This document shows, piece after piece, positions 11,410 to 25,400 of a stretch of DNA of 64,000 nt. The DNA lies in the NCBI GenBank assembly GCA_003255025.1, contig QANY01008056.1:2009-66008 (forward strand), given 5' to 3'. The notes under the pieces are model-generated. The model was given only the letters and a program-made list of their open reading frames with translations, did not search any database and was not told the origin of the DNA. The DNA comes from Datisca glomerata (taxonomy: Eukaryota > Streptophyta > Magnoliopsida > Cucurbitales > Datiscaceae). How positions within the stretch are numbered: the stretch's first letter is position 1; each line of letters begins with the position of its first letter. The translations under genes and the position numbers were made by a program.

Positions 11410-14163
11410 CAATATTCTTGGACATTTTTTTATAATGTTAGTCTTAATTATGTTAGAAACACAAGCTTTGCTTCACATTCCCTTATTTATACTAGAAACG
11501 TTGACCTCGACCATCAGATATCTTAGATTTTATTTTTATAAATCTTTTATTTATGAAGTATCTAAGCAAAATCACACGAAATTTTCAATTATACAACAGG
11601 TTTTATAGTCAATGAATTGTAATTGTGTAGCCAACCACATGAGTGATTTGAACACAGGATCTAGATAGAAACCATCCACGCCGAACGACTGCTACTAATC
11701 ATTATTGTAAAACCTTGAAAGTTTACTATATAATACATCTTTGATTCAACTGTCTATATAAACGAAAGTAGGATAAGATAAATTATTATGCCGTAGCATA
11801 GTTTATTGATTCTTTGAAACACGCATCATTAGGATTAGATAGAGACCACTACCAGATACATATTACTTGCATATTTATTAATTTCATTATTTGACCAACC
11901 TATTGATAATTAAAAAAAATACTAAATCTATTAAATGCGACAAGTTATTGTTAGCAAACAGTAGCCTTTATATTTTTGTACATATAATTGAACAATCAAA
12001 AACCATAATCATAAAAAATCAGAGCAAGATGGTAAACATCTTTGTTCATTACTTTCAACATAATTTAGTATCCATCGATAAGATGTTGAGATTAATAACT
12101 GAAAAATTATATGTGCCTGTAACAGTAACATACTTAGATAAAAAGAAAGAATAAGTGGGGAGCCAAAAATAAATAAGCTTCAATTTTTAAAATCCTCTAA
12201 AATGAAATGTTTAGATAAAAGAAATGATTCTACAAAGACCTACTACAACCAGCATATGCTATGATTATTTGTTCTAAGGAGTTTCTTTAAACTAAATTTC
12301 GTTTTCTTAATCATTTTCTAGTCCACTTTTCTATGATTGATTCATATATAGTTTAATAGTCTGTGTATGCCTCTGATCACGCGGAGCAGGACTTATGGGC
12401 CATCGGCCATGCAATGCATGCAAAATTTGACCCTTTAAGATTGGAAAGTCTCCTGATCCCTTTTCGTTTGGTAGCTGGTTTTTCTCATGACTTCTTATGG
12501 GTCAGGGTTGACTGAGTTAAGTTTAACATAAGATACTCATGTACCATCTGAAATATTGGTTTAAAAATTAACGACTTCATATTGATTTTCATATCAAGTC
12601 TGGCTTGGGCCGTAATTATTTTTTTACTCAATAGTTCAAATCGAGCTAACATCATCTCATCTCCTGTCGACAATTGACATAAGCTGACCAAATCTTTTTT
12701 TATATATACAGTGATTTGATGTTTACGCAAGTGATGATGAGTCTTTGCTCATATATGTTTAAAAGGCACTAGACATTGATTGTTTAAGATTTATATTTAA
12801 ATACTTAATTAGACATCTCTTGACTCTACCTAATAACTTCAATTTTGGTTGGAAACATAACCGGTAATAACAATTACCTTAGTGACTTTTTTTATTATTA
12901 TTATGCAAATCATGAAATTTTAGCATGTCTCATAGAAACATCTTAGTATCCTTCTCTACTTGAAGTGATAAAGTTACAATATAAAAACTTCTTAGGTTTA
13001 TAATCCAATGGGTCATATTTATACTGTATCATTGTCACATGATTCTCATCACATTTTCCATCCTTATACGAATTCTCATTCATTTTGATTTATAACTCAC
13101 TCCAGATTCTTAATTCCAACTCTACCAAACATTAGAAACTCTTTAATCTGTCTTATTTTCATTACAAATAGAATGCAACAAACTGCAAGTGTCGAGAAAA
13201 CTGTAAAACTACCACTGCACTTTGACAATTTTACAATTACAACCCTACAAAAAAAATTGTTCAATTAGTCCTTGCGCTTTAATTTTTTGCCAAACATACA
13301 CCTTACTAGACAAACTCGATCCCTGCATATTGTTAACCGAAGAAAGCACGATTTGATCCACAGTTTCGATGATATACTCAACACTCTCTTGTATGCCTCT
13401 TAAAGTTGATCTAGCAGAGCAAAGTTGTCTGTCAACTAATAAAACAAAACAAAACCTTTGCAATTTCCCATTGCTGCCACATTTATTTCTCGCATATATC
13501 AATTCATGTACGCACAAGGTGGTATCACAAAGAGATTCTAAGCAAGTCACAGACTAGATATCAAAAAATAATTTCCTAATCCAATGTACCTCATAGGCCG
13601 CCTCTTCAAGTATGAAAACATGTTCTACAATGACCAAAGAAAAAATGTCCGATCAAGTAAGAAAAACAATGCCCGATCAAGTAAGAGAAAAACAATGCAA
13701 TAGCAGGAGAAAAGGAAACAGACAAAACTGAGAGCACAGTAATCTCTTCAGTGAAAGATTAAAAAAAAAAAAAGAAGAAGTACGCATTGTAGGCATCTTG
13801 TACTTGGGGGGAAATCACATAGCAACATTGACGCAAAACTGGGAATAATGAAAACAAGCAGTTCGTACCTTGAATGCGAGATCAATGGCTGGAAAGAGAA
13901 TTTTGTTAAAATTTCAAGTTGGTGTAAAATGGCGCAGATTCGTCTGAAGAAGAAATGCTCATCTATCTAGCTAGCAATGAAATTATAGTACTGATCGGAA
14001 ACCGGGTTGGGGATTTTGAAGGGAAAGAGGGTTGGAACCCAAATAATTATGATCATTATTACAACGATAATTATATATTTTCCGATATTATTAGACCAAT
14101 AATTATCATTTGGAGGTCCATCAGTCTGAAATCGTTAATTGTTTACCACGTTTACAGCTTTAG
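11410..14163. other. AT-rich intergenic DNA, no supported gene
   Basis: Open frames here (for example 11891-12154 and the minus frame 13550-13245) show no recognisable motif and have AT-driven composition. A stretch at about 13200-13300 reads like a common plant dispersed repeat (phrases such as 'fixed cytosine-poor ... CAATTAGTCC'). A minus-strand splice-like CATTCAAG|GTACG is present at about 13870, but I could not build a gene from it. Confidence 0.35.
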
Positions 14164-14362
14164 AAAGTCCAACAGTCATCAGTCTACAGTTGTGAAACAG
14201 TTTAACATTCAAAATCTTTCATACTCATTCAATATTTTTATCATTCTAGCTTGGTGTTTCCTTCCTTCCCATGATAATGTAGAGTCCATCACTCATCAGT
14301 TGCAGTTGCAGTTGCAGTTGTCAAACAGTGTAACATTCAAAATCTTTCATATTGCTCATTCA
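14164..14362. repeat. Imperfect direct duplication with CAGTTG microsatellite
   Basis: Two copies of a segment containing CATCAGT..CAGTTG, then AACATTCAAAATCTTTCAT, begin at about 14168 and 14283, roughly 115 bases apart. The second copy has four tandem CAGTTG units at about 14298-14322 where the first has one. No coding role is apparent. Confidence 0.6.
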
Positions 14363-17180
14363 TTTATTACGTACCAACTATGAAAAGGCTAGCTACTGTG
14401 TTTCCATTGCATCTGTGTGCAAAGGTCCAATTTTTAGTGAGTAACATCAAATTAGAAAAATTAAAATTTCAGGATCCAGATAGAAGATAGTTCAGTTTTA
14501 AATGCGGTTAATCCTAATTATTGACAAAGAGGTAAACTTTGATTTGAAATTTCATTTTCTAATTACAAGTCAGAAGCATATGGCAGCATGTGATTACACA
14601 AGCAATCATCTACTAAAAAGTGAAAATAAAACAATCCACCTCACTAAGTAAATGTTATTACTGCCAGTGGCTACAAATCTTGCCTGTTGTGATTACAAGT
14701 TGCCACATGGTAGAAAGATTCATGTCACTTCTTTTGGTCAGTGGCTACATGCTTAAGCCTGCTAAAGTAACTCAAGAAGCGGAGAACGTGTAAGAATCAA
14801 GATGAAGAAGAATAAAAAAAAGGAAAGAAGATGGAAATTAGTACATGTGAGTCAGCGGAAATAGATCCCTCCGAGGATATCCAAACAAGAAGGGTTATAT
14901 TTGTAAAACCATGACTGTTCTTGTAAAAACGGATGATCACGATCACCTCAATATGTGTGTCGAGATGATAAGACAGTTTTTGTTCTCTTTTTCTTAGATT
15001 AAATCCACACTCATAAACACTGACTTTATCACAAATCAAGATATGGGTTTAAAACTTCGTTTGACAGTCAAGATAGTATTATACTAAATCTCTCAGATTG
15101 GAAGGATTAGGATGTACTGTACTATACTGCATTAAATAATATTATTCAGTGTTTGATGTTGTATTAGTTAAAACTTTAAATTACTTATATAATATTTGAC
15201 ACATCATAATACTGGACTATAAAACTGTGTAATAATTTGATCCACATAAGAATTTTTAGAACTCATTAACATGTTGTTTTGTATTTCCAACTACAAATTT
15301 TTTATGCTACCAAAAAAATATAATAGTAACTTTTAACTCATCCAATCAATAATAACAATGATTAAGATACTTCAAAAAAATTCAAACAAGATTCATGCAC
15401 GATGTGTCACTATCTCCTATTATACTATCCAAATAACGTAGTCACATTTCATGATTAGTACAAATACGGTCAGCCAACAAATTAGTTTCGTAATGCTTCT
15501 CTGCCATATCAACTATCATCCATGCCATCATGAACATACTCATCATCTCTAAATGCCACATCTCCTATACAAGATACATCAAAAGTTTCCTCTTATCCAT
15601 CTCTACTTAAAACAAAAATATTTTTAGCTAAAACAAAACAATCTGTATTGTCAAAAATCATGAGTTTCTACTTGTTTGTGTGCATGATACTTTCCCATAT
15701 GGGGTTAATGAACTAAGAATTGAATCCCAAATTCATGAAGAATTATAACTTAAACCATCATCCCATTCAGTCTAACAAATTCGTTAGCTTTGCAGCTCAT
15801 AAGATGATTAAAACCTCTCAAAATGAGCAAAATTCTGGTTTTCAAAGAAACTAAGAGAAGATTTATCAGCAAAGAAACTAAGAGAACTAATTCCATAAGT
15901 TGAGACCTAACTGGTAACAATTCTTATGCTACTGTAGTATTATGTGTGCAAATTTCATGTAAAATTCATAATCGTCAAGGTTTCTTTACATTCTATTCCA
16001 CTTTTGTAGAATGTGTAATGATATAATGGTATACATTCTCAGAAAAGGTATGGTGTGATCATGCAATAAGCAGTTATAGAGTTAACAAAAAAATGCGATA
16101 AGCAGTTATAGAGTTGAATATTGAATTACATATACAAGTCGCAAGATTCTATTGGACCTACCTAAGGCTCAGGGAAAGCGAGACCAAGAATTGGGGGAAG
16201 AATTATGTTTCCTCTAAATACATGAGTAGGACTCATTAATGCATCATAACAATAAATTGGAATTGACTTTTTCATCTTGATTTGTGATAATTCTTTGTTG
16301 ACTCTTTAATTTAAGCTCCTGGGGTATGTCCCTTTTATTTGTGTAAGTATCTTTTGATTTATAATACTTTTAATTTACCAAAAAAATTAATACTAATTCA
16401 TGTGAATTGAATTAAAAAGTGAATTACTTTTTCTAGAATCAAATCCAATTCAGATTTCATTGATAAAAACCAGAAAAAAGAAGATACAAATTTTGGCAGA
16501 GAACTAAGCCAAATAAAAATAGAGAAATGGAAAGGAAAAATAAAGAAAGCCTAATCTTCAACTGCGTTATTAATACCACCTACATTTTAGGGGAGGCAAC
16601 TACATCCATCTACCCTCATTTTCAACTACATCCAGCAAAATCAATTCTAATTTCCACCAATATTTGTTCAGAAATTCAACAAGCCCCGAAAAAATGAACA
16701 TCACTACTGATTTTAACAAGCCCTAAAAAATGAGCACATAATAAACCCTAATTTCAGAGATTAAAAAATCTATAGATTTAGAGATTCAAATATTTTTCAT
16801 CAGAAATTCAGAGATCCAAAAACCTATATCAGAGAAGAAAGAAAATAGGCGAAGAAGAAAGAGGGGTGGAGGAGAAAGACAGAAGAAGATCTCACATGCG
16901 ACGAGAAGTTGGGTCAGTTCTATTGAGAGAGAGGCTTTGGAATCGTTGGTCGCTGCTCCTGCTTGCTGATCTCCGTCTTGTGGTGTTGAGAGATCTGAAT
17001 GGAAACTATTATTTTTTCTTTTTCAAGTTTTTTGTAGAAAAAAAATAATATTTATTCCCTAAAATAGTGTGTTATCAACGACTTTTTATTATAAGTTACA
17101 AATAAGAAAAACTAGAAGACAAGGTCACTTTTAAGAAAATATAAAATAAAAATTAAAAATAATCACCTTAATTCTCAAAA
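14363..17180. other. AT-rich intergenic DNA, no supported gene
   Basis: No ORF with recognisable family motifs was seen. At 16024-16120 a 'GCAATAAGCAGTTATAGAGTT' type segment occurs twice within 60 bases. The 60-codon frame at 16866 is a purine-rich artefact. Confidence 0.35.
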
Positions 17181-17199
17181 CAATAGGCATCAAAATTGC

Positions 17200-18960
17200 C
17201 CCGCGAATATTGTTGTTAAATTTAGATGCGTTTAAAACTATTTGAAGCATTCATATATGACTTAAATTCATTAATGAAAAGTGTAAATAGTTACTTAAAA
17301 ATCACTATCTTATCTTTGAAGTATTTATAAACATAGGCTTCATCAACATTTTGCTCGAAACCATAAGACTTTATAATCTCATCAAAGGTAAGATCTCAAG
17401 ATCTAGATGCTTGCTTTAATCTATAAATGGATTTTACCCCTTTTGTACGAACCCTTCTAGTTGCATCATATAAATGCTTTTTTCAAAAGAGTCATTCAGA
17501 AAAGCTGTATTGACGTCTATTTGCCATATCTCATAGTCAAAACTAGCGGCTATGGACAAAAGGATACCAATGGATTTTAGCATGGCCACAGGGGAGAATG
17601 TCTCTACATAATCAACTCTCTCTCCCTTTGTGTATAGCCCTTAGCTACTAACTGTACCTTGAAAGTCTCTACTTTCCCATCTGCATTCTTCTTGAAGATC
17701 CATTTACATCCACTAGACCTGACATCTTCAGGTGGACCTACAAGTTCCTAGACAGAATTGGAATACATAGATTTCATTTCCTGGTTCATGGCATCTTGCC
17801 ATTTCTCCTTTTCAGGATCATCTATCGCTTCTTCATGAGAGAATTGATCGTCCTTATTAGTGTCTAACACTAGGACATGTGCCTCTAGTTCGTAGCGAAC
17901 TGGTTGTCTCGCAACCCTTTACAGGAACTGTGGTTTCTCTAATTTATCATTTATCAGTAGAAATTGAAGGTGGTATAATGCCATCAGTTGCTAATTCCTC
18001 GAGAACTACTTTGCTACGAGGTTTGTAGTTTTGTATATAGTCACACTCAAGAAAGGTTGCATTTATCGACACAAACACCTTTTGATAATTATGACTGTAA
18101 AAGTACCCACGTCTAGTCTCTAGAAAATAGCCAACGAATATGCATACCTCAAACCTTGAGTCTAACTTTCTGGTCTTAGGTCTAAGAACGTGAGTTGGAC
18201 ACACCCATATACGAAAATGACGCAAACTAGGTTTGGAGCCATTCCATAACTCTAAAGGTGTCTTGCTTACAGACTTAGAAGGCACTACATTCAAAATGTA
18301 AGTTGCCGTGCATAGTGCATATCCCCAAAATGTAAGCGGCAATAATGAGTAACCTAACCATATCCAATAAGATTTAGTTTCTCCTCTCTGCAACACCATT
18401 TTACTGTGGTGTTCCATGTGCTGTGAGTTGGGATAGGATTCCACACTCTAGAAAATAATCATTAAATTCTAAATCCAAGTATTCACCACCTCGATCGGAT
18501 CAAAGAGTTTTCAATGATTTACCTAATTGATTTCCAGCTTGAGCCTTGAAGTCTTTAAACTTTCTAAAAGTTTCAGACTTTCGATGCATTCGGTAACTAT
18601 AACCATATGTTGCGTAGTCGTCAATGAAAGTGATAAAATACTCATACTCACATCTAGCTTGTACATTGATCGGTCCACATACATCACTATATACTAACTC
18701 AAGTGGTTCCTTAGCTCTTTGACCATTTTCTGTGAAAGATCTCTTGGTCATTTTACCCTCTAGATAGGATTCACAAACAGAAAGAGTTCAAACTTTTAGA
18801 TCTCTCAAAGCACCATGCTTTGTTAACCTGTTTAACTTGCCTAGATTAATATGTTCCAACCTAAGATGCCATAAATATTTGTTATCAACATTTGATTGAG
18901 ATATACTTTTGAATCCTATGAATGATTGTTGATGTGAAAATTGATTCGAATTCTACAAAG
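17200..18960 (-). pseudogene. Ty1/copia pol remnant (GAG-pre-integrase, integrase, start of RT)
   Basis: Read on the minus strand from 18960 downward. A GAG-pre-integrase zinc region comes first (HLRLEHINL, CESYLEGKMTKRSF), then the integrase core (LVYSDVCGP, FITFIDDYATYGY) at 18751-18500. The integrase C-terminal region follows at 18444-17947 (LELWNGSKPSLRHFRIWVCP, RFEVCIFVGY), then the RT start (GCKWIFKKNADGKVE, and SPVA) at 17900-17450. It stops near 17300, inside the RT just before the YVDD region, and has several frame breaks. The 17306-17390 end is about 85-90% identical by eye to 42070-42147, so this is the same copia family as the rearranged element at 39-44 kb. Confidence 0.8.
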
Positions 18961-19010
18961 AATGAAGAACACAAGACAATCAATAGGATTCCACAAAGTT
19001 AGAAATTATC

Positions 19011-19210
19011 TGATACGACATAAGATATAAATCGTTTCTACCTCTATTGAATACGTTTAACTTAGTATGCAGAATTGTTAGTATGATTTTAATATTTAAT
19101 ATGATTAAATTGGCTTTAGAATTTTTTTCGATATTTCGCCCACGAACCGTTCGTGGTTTAATGTTGTTTTCAAAATTTTAAAACCCGATCCAATAGAGGG
19201 ATGCGTGTTG
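19011..19210. repeat. Copy A of an LTR-end-like repeat
   Basis: It is similar to 21106-21310 in the same orientation. Shared landmarks are CTGATAC at the start, TTAGTATG/TATAGTATATG, the palindrome-like ACGAACCGTTCGTGG / ATGAACCGTTCGTAG, and a closing TTTTAAAACC. Copy B follows the LTR-like body, so copy A may be the end of a lost upstream LTR. Confidence 0.5.
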
Positions 19211-19382
19211 AATAAGCTTCGAATGAGGTGACGACCTTTGTTGAAATGATGAGTTAGGGGTGGCATTAAATACCTTTGTCCCCCAAGATGACGTGCATTA
19301 AATGTCAATTTATCTTTAGTCCTTCCGGACGCGGTGAATGCGACTATTTGTTGGCTGACTCGACACTTCATCATGGTGATTT

Positions 19383-21265
19383 TGTTGGAATATGTCCATA
19401 AAGTAGCGTGTAATAACTATTTATTTGTATTTAATTATTTCTCAAACATGAGCATTATTGAATTTTTATGAATAAATTGAAAGTTTTATTTAAAATTAAA
19501 GCGTGTTTATAAATTACTCAAGTCCTGAAACTTTCATCAACAAATGAACAGTGAAGACAAATGCATCTCCAGACGAACTCTTTTGAGAAAGTTCAGAATA
19601 ATATTCGCAGTCCTAAGATTAACTTAGCAATCGAATCTGATTACGACTATTAAGTTAAACCAATGTATGCTAATCATGGGGCATGTAAGTGGAGACTCAA
19701 ACGGTTAACCTACACATGTTATGAACATGTTGAATAGACCGATAACAAATTAGTTTAGAGCCCAAACCGTTTACCTAGCTCTAAATCTAATTGTTACATC
19801 TTAAGGGTATTTTCATAATTACATTAATCTTGAGGTGAATACATAGCTTGACTTAGTTAGTTGCAATCTTTGATATGTCAAATGAGTGAGTTCAAATTGG
19901 CGGGAAATAACTCGACTGTTGGGATTGTAATTCAATTAAATTGGAGTTACGTGATTCACAGATTTGGAAATTCGTGGTTAGATTGCGAAAATAACAATAT
20001 CACCTTATACTCTATTGATGAGTGTGTGAATAAATTAACCTGATCAGGTATTCAATTAATTGAGTCACTGATTAAGACTTGTGAATTGTACGAGACAATT
20101 CACTATTATGACTTTCTTATTCACAGTCAATAATGAGTTAATGAAAAAACAACAAGAGGGGTAAAACGGTAATTTTATATTTTACTCTTGTTACTGATAT
20201 TCACGATGAGTATTATGTGGACCTTGAAAATAAAAAAGGGTTTATTTACATCAACAGAAAAGTTGAGCGCATGAATCGAGAGTTGATTCGGCATCAAACC
20301 TATAGTGGACTCGTACGATGTCAGAATTAAATAAGTCAAGAATTTATGGAGATAAATTCACCAGGTATTTGAATTCTTAGTTTTATTCATGTGGATTCAT
20401 CCAGTCTCAGAAATAGCTCATGAGAATAAGAATATAGAAGCTAAGTAAATTGAATGAAAATGTGTTTTGGTGTGAAAACATATTTCCTACACCTATATAT
20501 GATGGGTGATGTCACTTAATTAGTTAAGTGTAATTATTTATAATGAAATTAATTAGTTTATTATTTTCTAATTATTAGATAATTTGTAAATAAAAATTAA
20601 TAAATTGATAATGATCAATTAAATTTATCAATTGGAATGATAAATTTTGATACAACTCTAAAACTGTAGAGATATATTGATTTTCGGCAATTTGAATATA
20701 CGATGGTGAATTTTTAAAAAATTAAAATATATGAGTATATTTGTAAATATCAAAAATTAGATTTTATAAAAATATCTAATAACAATTTGATTGCAGAGAG
20801 ATATATAGAGATATAGATCTCATACCAGATACAAAGAAAAAGAGTTTTCTCCTCTCCCCAGTGATTGCTGCCGATTGAGAGAGCATTGAAGGAAAAATAT
20901 TTGATTTTTTCCTTCAATCATTTTGAGAGCCCACACTCAAATTTCTACACAAAATTCTCGTGAGATATATTTCTGAAATTAACGGGTGGTTGTTGGTGGA
21001 TGAAATTCGTAAATCATTTTTAAAGTTCAAGTGCGTGATTCGGATTCTGAAACTTGAAGAACATGAAATAACGCTCGAAGGAATTATGCCAGTTCAGAAA
21101 TTCTCTGATACAAAGTATATATGTGAAAAATTGTTTCTAACATTATCTTTTCGTTTAATATAGTATATGCATAACCGCACGTTGTTTGGTTTTAAATTTT
21201 TTAATTCGATTAAATAATTAATTGAATTTTTTTATATTCCGTCCATGAACCGTTCGTAGTTCAAA
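19383..21265 (+). mobile_element. Probable copia LTR (solo or deletion remnant)
   Basis: It begins TGTTGGAATATGTCC, a start typical of plant copia LTRs. It is preceded by a degenerate polypurine-like TGGTGATTT, and by an LTR-end copy at 19011-19210. A TATA-like CCTATATATGATGGG lies at about 20492, then a CT-rich leader-like part (TTTTCTCCTCTCCCC) at 20843, ending near GAACCGTTCGTAGTTCA. No target duplication was found, so the borders are uncertain. No internal coding region lies next to it in this orientation. Confidence 0.45.
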
Positions 21266-21310
21266 CTTGTTTCAAATTAATTTTTAAAACCAATCGATCC
21301 TAGTAGATTT

Positions 21311-22440
21311 GAAGTCGACCAGTGCCTGTTGCAAATGGAAAACGCCACATGGAGCGTTACTTTCGATGAATAATGATGATGCATATCATATGGCTAGCTG
21401 AGCTCTTGCGTCACACATTCCCCTAAGAGCCTCATAGTTCACGTTGGTCGATGTTTTTCGAGCTCCTTTGAAGGGCGTCCCTGTCAGGTCGATTCCTTCT
21501 TTTTTAGGAGCTCAACTCTCCAATTCCTCTTAGAGTTTAAGTAAAAACATCTGTCATGGCTTGCTATGTGGTGTCGTGTCATTAGTAGTCCAAGAATCTC
21601 CATAACATGTTTAAATATGAGAAAATTTTGATTCTACTTTTTACCCTTCAAGTCTCCTTTAAATATAATACAATTTAAAATTTATAAATTGCTAAGAACT
21701 GGTCTGTAATTACTGTTTCAGATTGGAAAACAAAATAAAGGGGAAGACTAGCTTCTACGAGGGAAATACCTACTGCGAAACAGATGAGAAAATAGAATAA
21801 AGCGAAGAAGACGAGCTTCTATGGAAATACCTGCTTGTGAAGAAGAATCGTGAATGGGAGACGATGAGCTAATGGAGTTGGGCGAAGGTTTAATCGCAAA
21901 TGGGAGACGACGAGCTGGGTGAGAGATTCATCGAGCTGAGCTATGAGGGTTTCATCGAGCTAACAATGGCCTATTCCACCTGTTTCATTGTGAAGAGTTG
22001 AGTTGGGAGAGAGTTTCGTCATGTTGAGTTTGTGAGGTAATGGTTGATTTGAAAAGTTTAAAACCACGTAGTATTGATAGGAGTCTCTTTCTCTTTTTAA
22101 TTTTAGGAAATCAAAACCAAGTCAGTTTTAAGCTAAACAATTGCATAGACCAAATGTTATATTTCACAATAAATAATAAGATGAAGACTATAAATAATGA
22201 AAATAATAATTTAAAGTTATAAATTATATAATAATTCAAGAGTCTAGTTTTTTCTAAATAAAATAATAAAAAAAAATCATGGTTTTCTATCCCAACTGCA
22301 AATGTGGCAGTACCATTAATCATTATCCATTTCCATTCCTCCCTTGCTGACCTCTCCATTGCACTCCTCCTTAGTAACAAAGAGACCTCCTGAAATAACG
22401 CATAAAATTATTAATTAAATAGATTATTTTCAATCTGACA
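21311..22440. other. Intergenic region upstream of the PP2C gene
   Basis: Contains two related purine-rich segments at about 21720-21960 with GACGAGCT, GGGAGACGA and TTTCATCGAGC repeats. The last few hundred bases should contain the PP2C promoter and 5' UTR. No clear TATA box was identified. Confidence 0.35.
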
Positions 22441-25400
22441 ATGGCTGATCTCTTTCCTAGTCCCCTCAGAGCTAGAGCTTCGTCTTTAAGATCTTCCTCT
22501 TGCTTCCACACTCTTTTTGTACCCTTCCGTGTTCCTCCAAAACCTTTCTACGCAGTCCCACTTCTGTTTCCGCTTCGATTATCAAAGCGGAAACCATTCT
22601 CCATGTCCATGTCGCCATCAGGCTCTTCTTCGGATTCCCAATCCGCCGAGTTCGACCTTATTTCAACAACTGGTACGGCTCTGTGTCTTGTCTCTTTCTT
22701 TTTTTAGATATCTGTTGAATTTGGTTTCTGGTTGTAGGGAAATGTAGGATGAGAACAGGAAAGTAGATCTTCTTCCTTTTTTTTTGTATGTGCATGTATA
22801 CCTACTGAAGCCAAGCCTTACTGATACAATATGTTATACTGTCAATTTAACATCTAAAAGAGGTGGTTGCTTGTTTTTCTTTTTTCTTTTCTTTATATCG
22901 GCTCACTCTTCGTTAGTGAATATTTAGATTGAAATCATTGAACTGAAATTACTGCTTTGGTTCATTGAGCAGAGCATTCTGACGGCAGTGTGGTGTTCCG
23001 ATTTGGAAATACGAACGTAACGTTTGGAAATGAAGAAATGAACGAAGAAGCTGAAAAGTCTGCAAATATTGGCTTGTCACTTGAAGATTCAAAAGATTTC
23101 ATTCAAGCAGAGAATTTGGTCTCAGATGGTGAGACAGAGATAAGCAATCAGGACATCGTTGAGTTTATACAAGAAGAATCTCACTCTTTCCCAGAAAGTG
23201 GACAGTGTAGCATGTCATCTGGAGTAGATGATGTTCTTAATCAAGTTCCAACACTTGTAGAGAACAGTAATTCAACGTCAAAGGCACAAAAAGATTTACA
23301 GTATGGTGGTGTTAATCTTAATTCCGAATCCCATACACATGCAGGGGAAGATTTGGTTGACCAACGTAGGGACACTGTAACGCGTACAACCACTCGTTCT
23401 GAGGTTGTTGATTCTCCAAAAAAGGACAACAGTGGCGGTCACAAGGGGAATCCCAACGTAATTTCCGTAACTGAAGTTAGTACCCCAACCGTTATTTCAA
23501 ATTCAAAGTTGGTTTCTGACTTTGAAGTGATTACTACTCGTGAAGAAGTTTCCGAAGACCGGAATGGGAGTGAGGGTATGGCTCAGTTGTCGTCTATGGA
23601 TCCAGAACCTGTCATTGGAGTATCTAACAGATATGCCTCTCATCAAAGTGGGATTGAGAGTGAAGTAAATGAAATTGCTTGTCAGTCCAAAGATAAGAAG
23701 ACGCAACTTGTGGATGCGACCCTCAATTTGGTGACAGGTGATTATAGCAGAGAAAGTGATGTGATTGTCGAAATGCTCATGTCTGCTCCATCAAAGGACG
23801 TACTCATTCTTGAAGAAACAAGCCATGAAGAAACAAGCCATGACTCAGTAAGTGTGTATGTGGATGCAAGTGTATATGTGGATGCAGATAAGATGGGAAA
23901 CTTAGCATCGGTTAGTCCTAGCTCCCAATTTACTTCGTGAAGATGTATGATTTTATAAGTTGGTGGTTTATTTGCACTTCAAAAAGTTTAATATTGAAAT
24001 CTGTTTCAAATATTTATAGTCTTAAATATCAGTTAAAGTACCTAGTTTGGTTCCTCTATATAATAGCTAAGTTCTCACATGGAAGCTCAACCTGAGTCCT
24101 ACCTAATCCTTTTACACAGAGCTTCATTGTGATTGTAACAACCATCATCACCAAGATCACTGCTTTCCTTTTTTTTTTGTCTTGCTTTAGTGTTTTTTAT
24201 GGTACAACAAATTTGACTACGTAATGCAACTACTGCTCTCAGTTTACTCCATACTACTTTAGATACCCAAATGAGTGTAGGATTCATGGTGAATGGCCGT
24301 TGGATTTGTCAAAAATTCTTAAAAACATTAAAGCATATGTGTAATGTGAGGCATAATTACTTATATTGCAACTTAGATCCCTTCTTAATTTCTTTGGGAT
24401 TATTGTTATAATTGCTCGATTCCTCTAATGTAACTTAATATCCCTGAAGAAAAGGGTAATTTTTCAACTGTGCACACTGGTGCTCCAATTTACACGTCAA
24501 GGAGAAACTTTTTGTAGATTCCATGTACATACTTGAGGAGCACTTTCTTGAGTTGCCATTCACATATTCAAGGAGAAACTCCTTGTGGTTGATTCCAAAA
24601 TTTATTTTTGTGTTATTACTCCGGATTTTGTCTGACTTGATTGATTCTAACTATCAGTAGGGCCTAGCTCTCAACAGTCTTGCTTGATAGCGTGCCTTAA
24701 AGGCTTATGGTGACTCGAAGATATTAAATTTCTTGCTTAGAATGTTCTAGATGTTCTTACATGATCATGAATTTTGGGTTTAGCTTGTTACTTATAAAAA
24801 ACCAGAAAGTCATTGATATCATCCTTATAAGAGGTCTTCCCCATTGGTGAATCAACTTATTGCTACTCCTTGAATAATTTGGTGATCGAGCTCTACTCAT
24901 TCACGGTTTCGATAAACTTGTAGGATTTTCACTCTAAAAAAGTGAATAATGTTTATTAGATCAAAAAAATAGTCTTCGAGAGGCTCAGCGAATCGCTACG
25001 TGATAGATTATTGTTTGAGTGACATCAAACTTTGTTACTTATTTTTTTTCCATGGAACACATATACCCGGTATTTAATATTGTTGTCTTATCCTTCAGGC
25101 TTCAACTGGGTAAAACCTGTCTGCATATGGTTTTTAGGCACACATATCTGTGTGCTGTCTCATTTGACCCAAATATTTATTTGGAGTTAGAAAATATAAT
25201 TAGACATGTCAAAGGTTTTGTTTTCTTGCCGTAGGTAGGTAACTGACAATTTGCTGTCCTTAAATTGGCAGGGAGAAGTCACTGATGACACGTTACTTGA
25301 AGGTGATGCTGCAGAAGTGTCAAGTCTTGAAGCAGTAGAAATCCATATTGAAGGTACACTTAAAGGGTATGCTACTCTTTCTGTCTAAAACATTCTGTAA

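Noticed and set aside
13245..13550. 101-codon minus frame upstream of a splice-like site
   Set aside because: No recognisable domain, no matching exons found nearby; composition does not separate it from chance.
23911..23940. PP2C exon 2 read through to the TGA at 23938-23940
   Set aside because: A good donor at 23911 (GTTAGT) joins exon 3 in frame, and the catalytic domain lies downstream.
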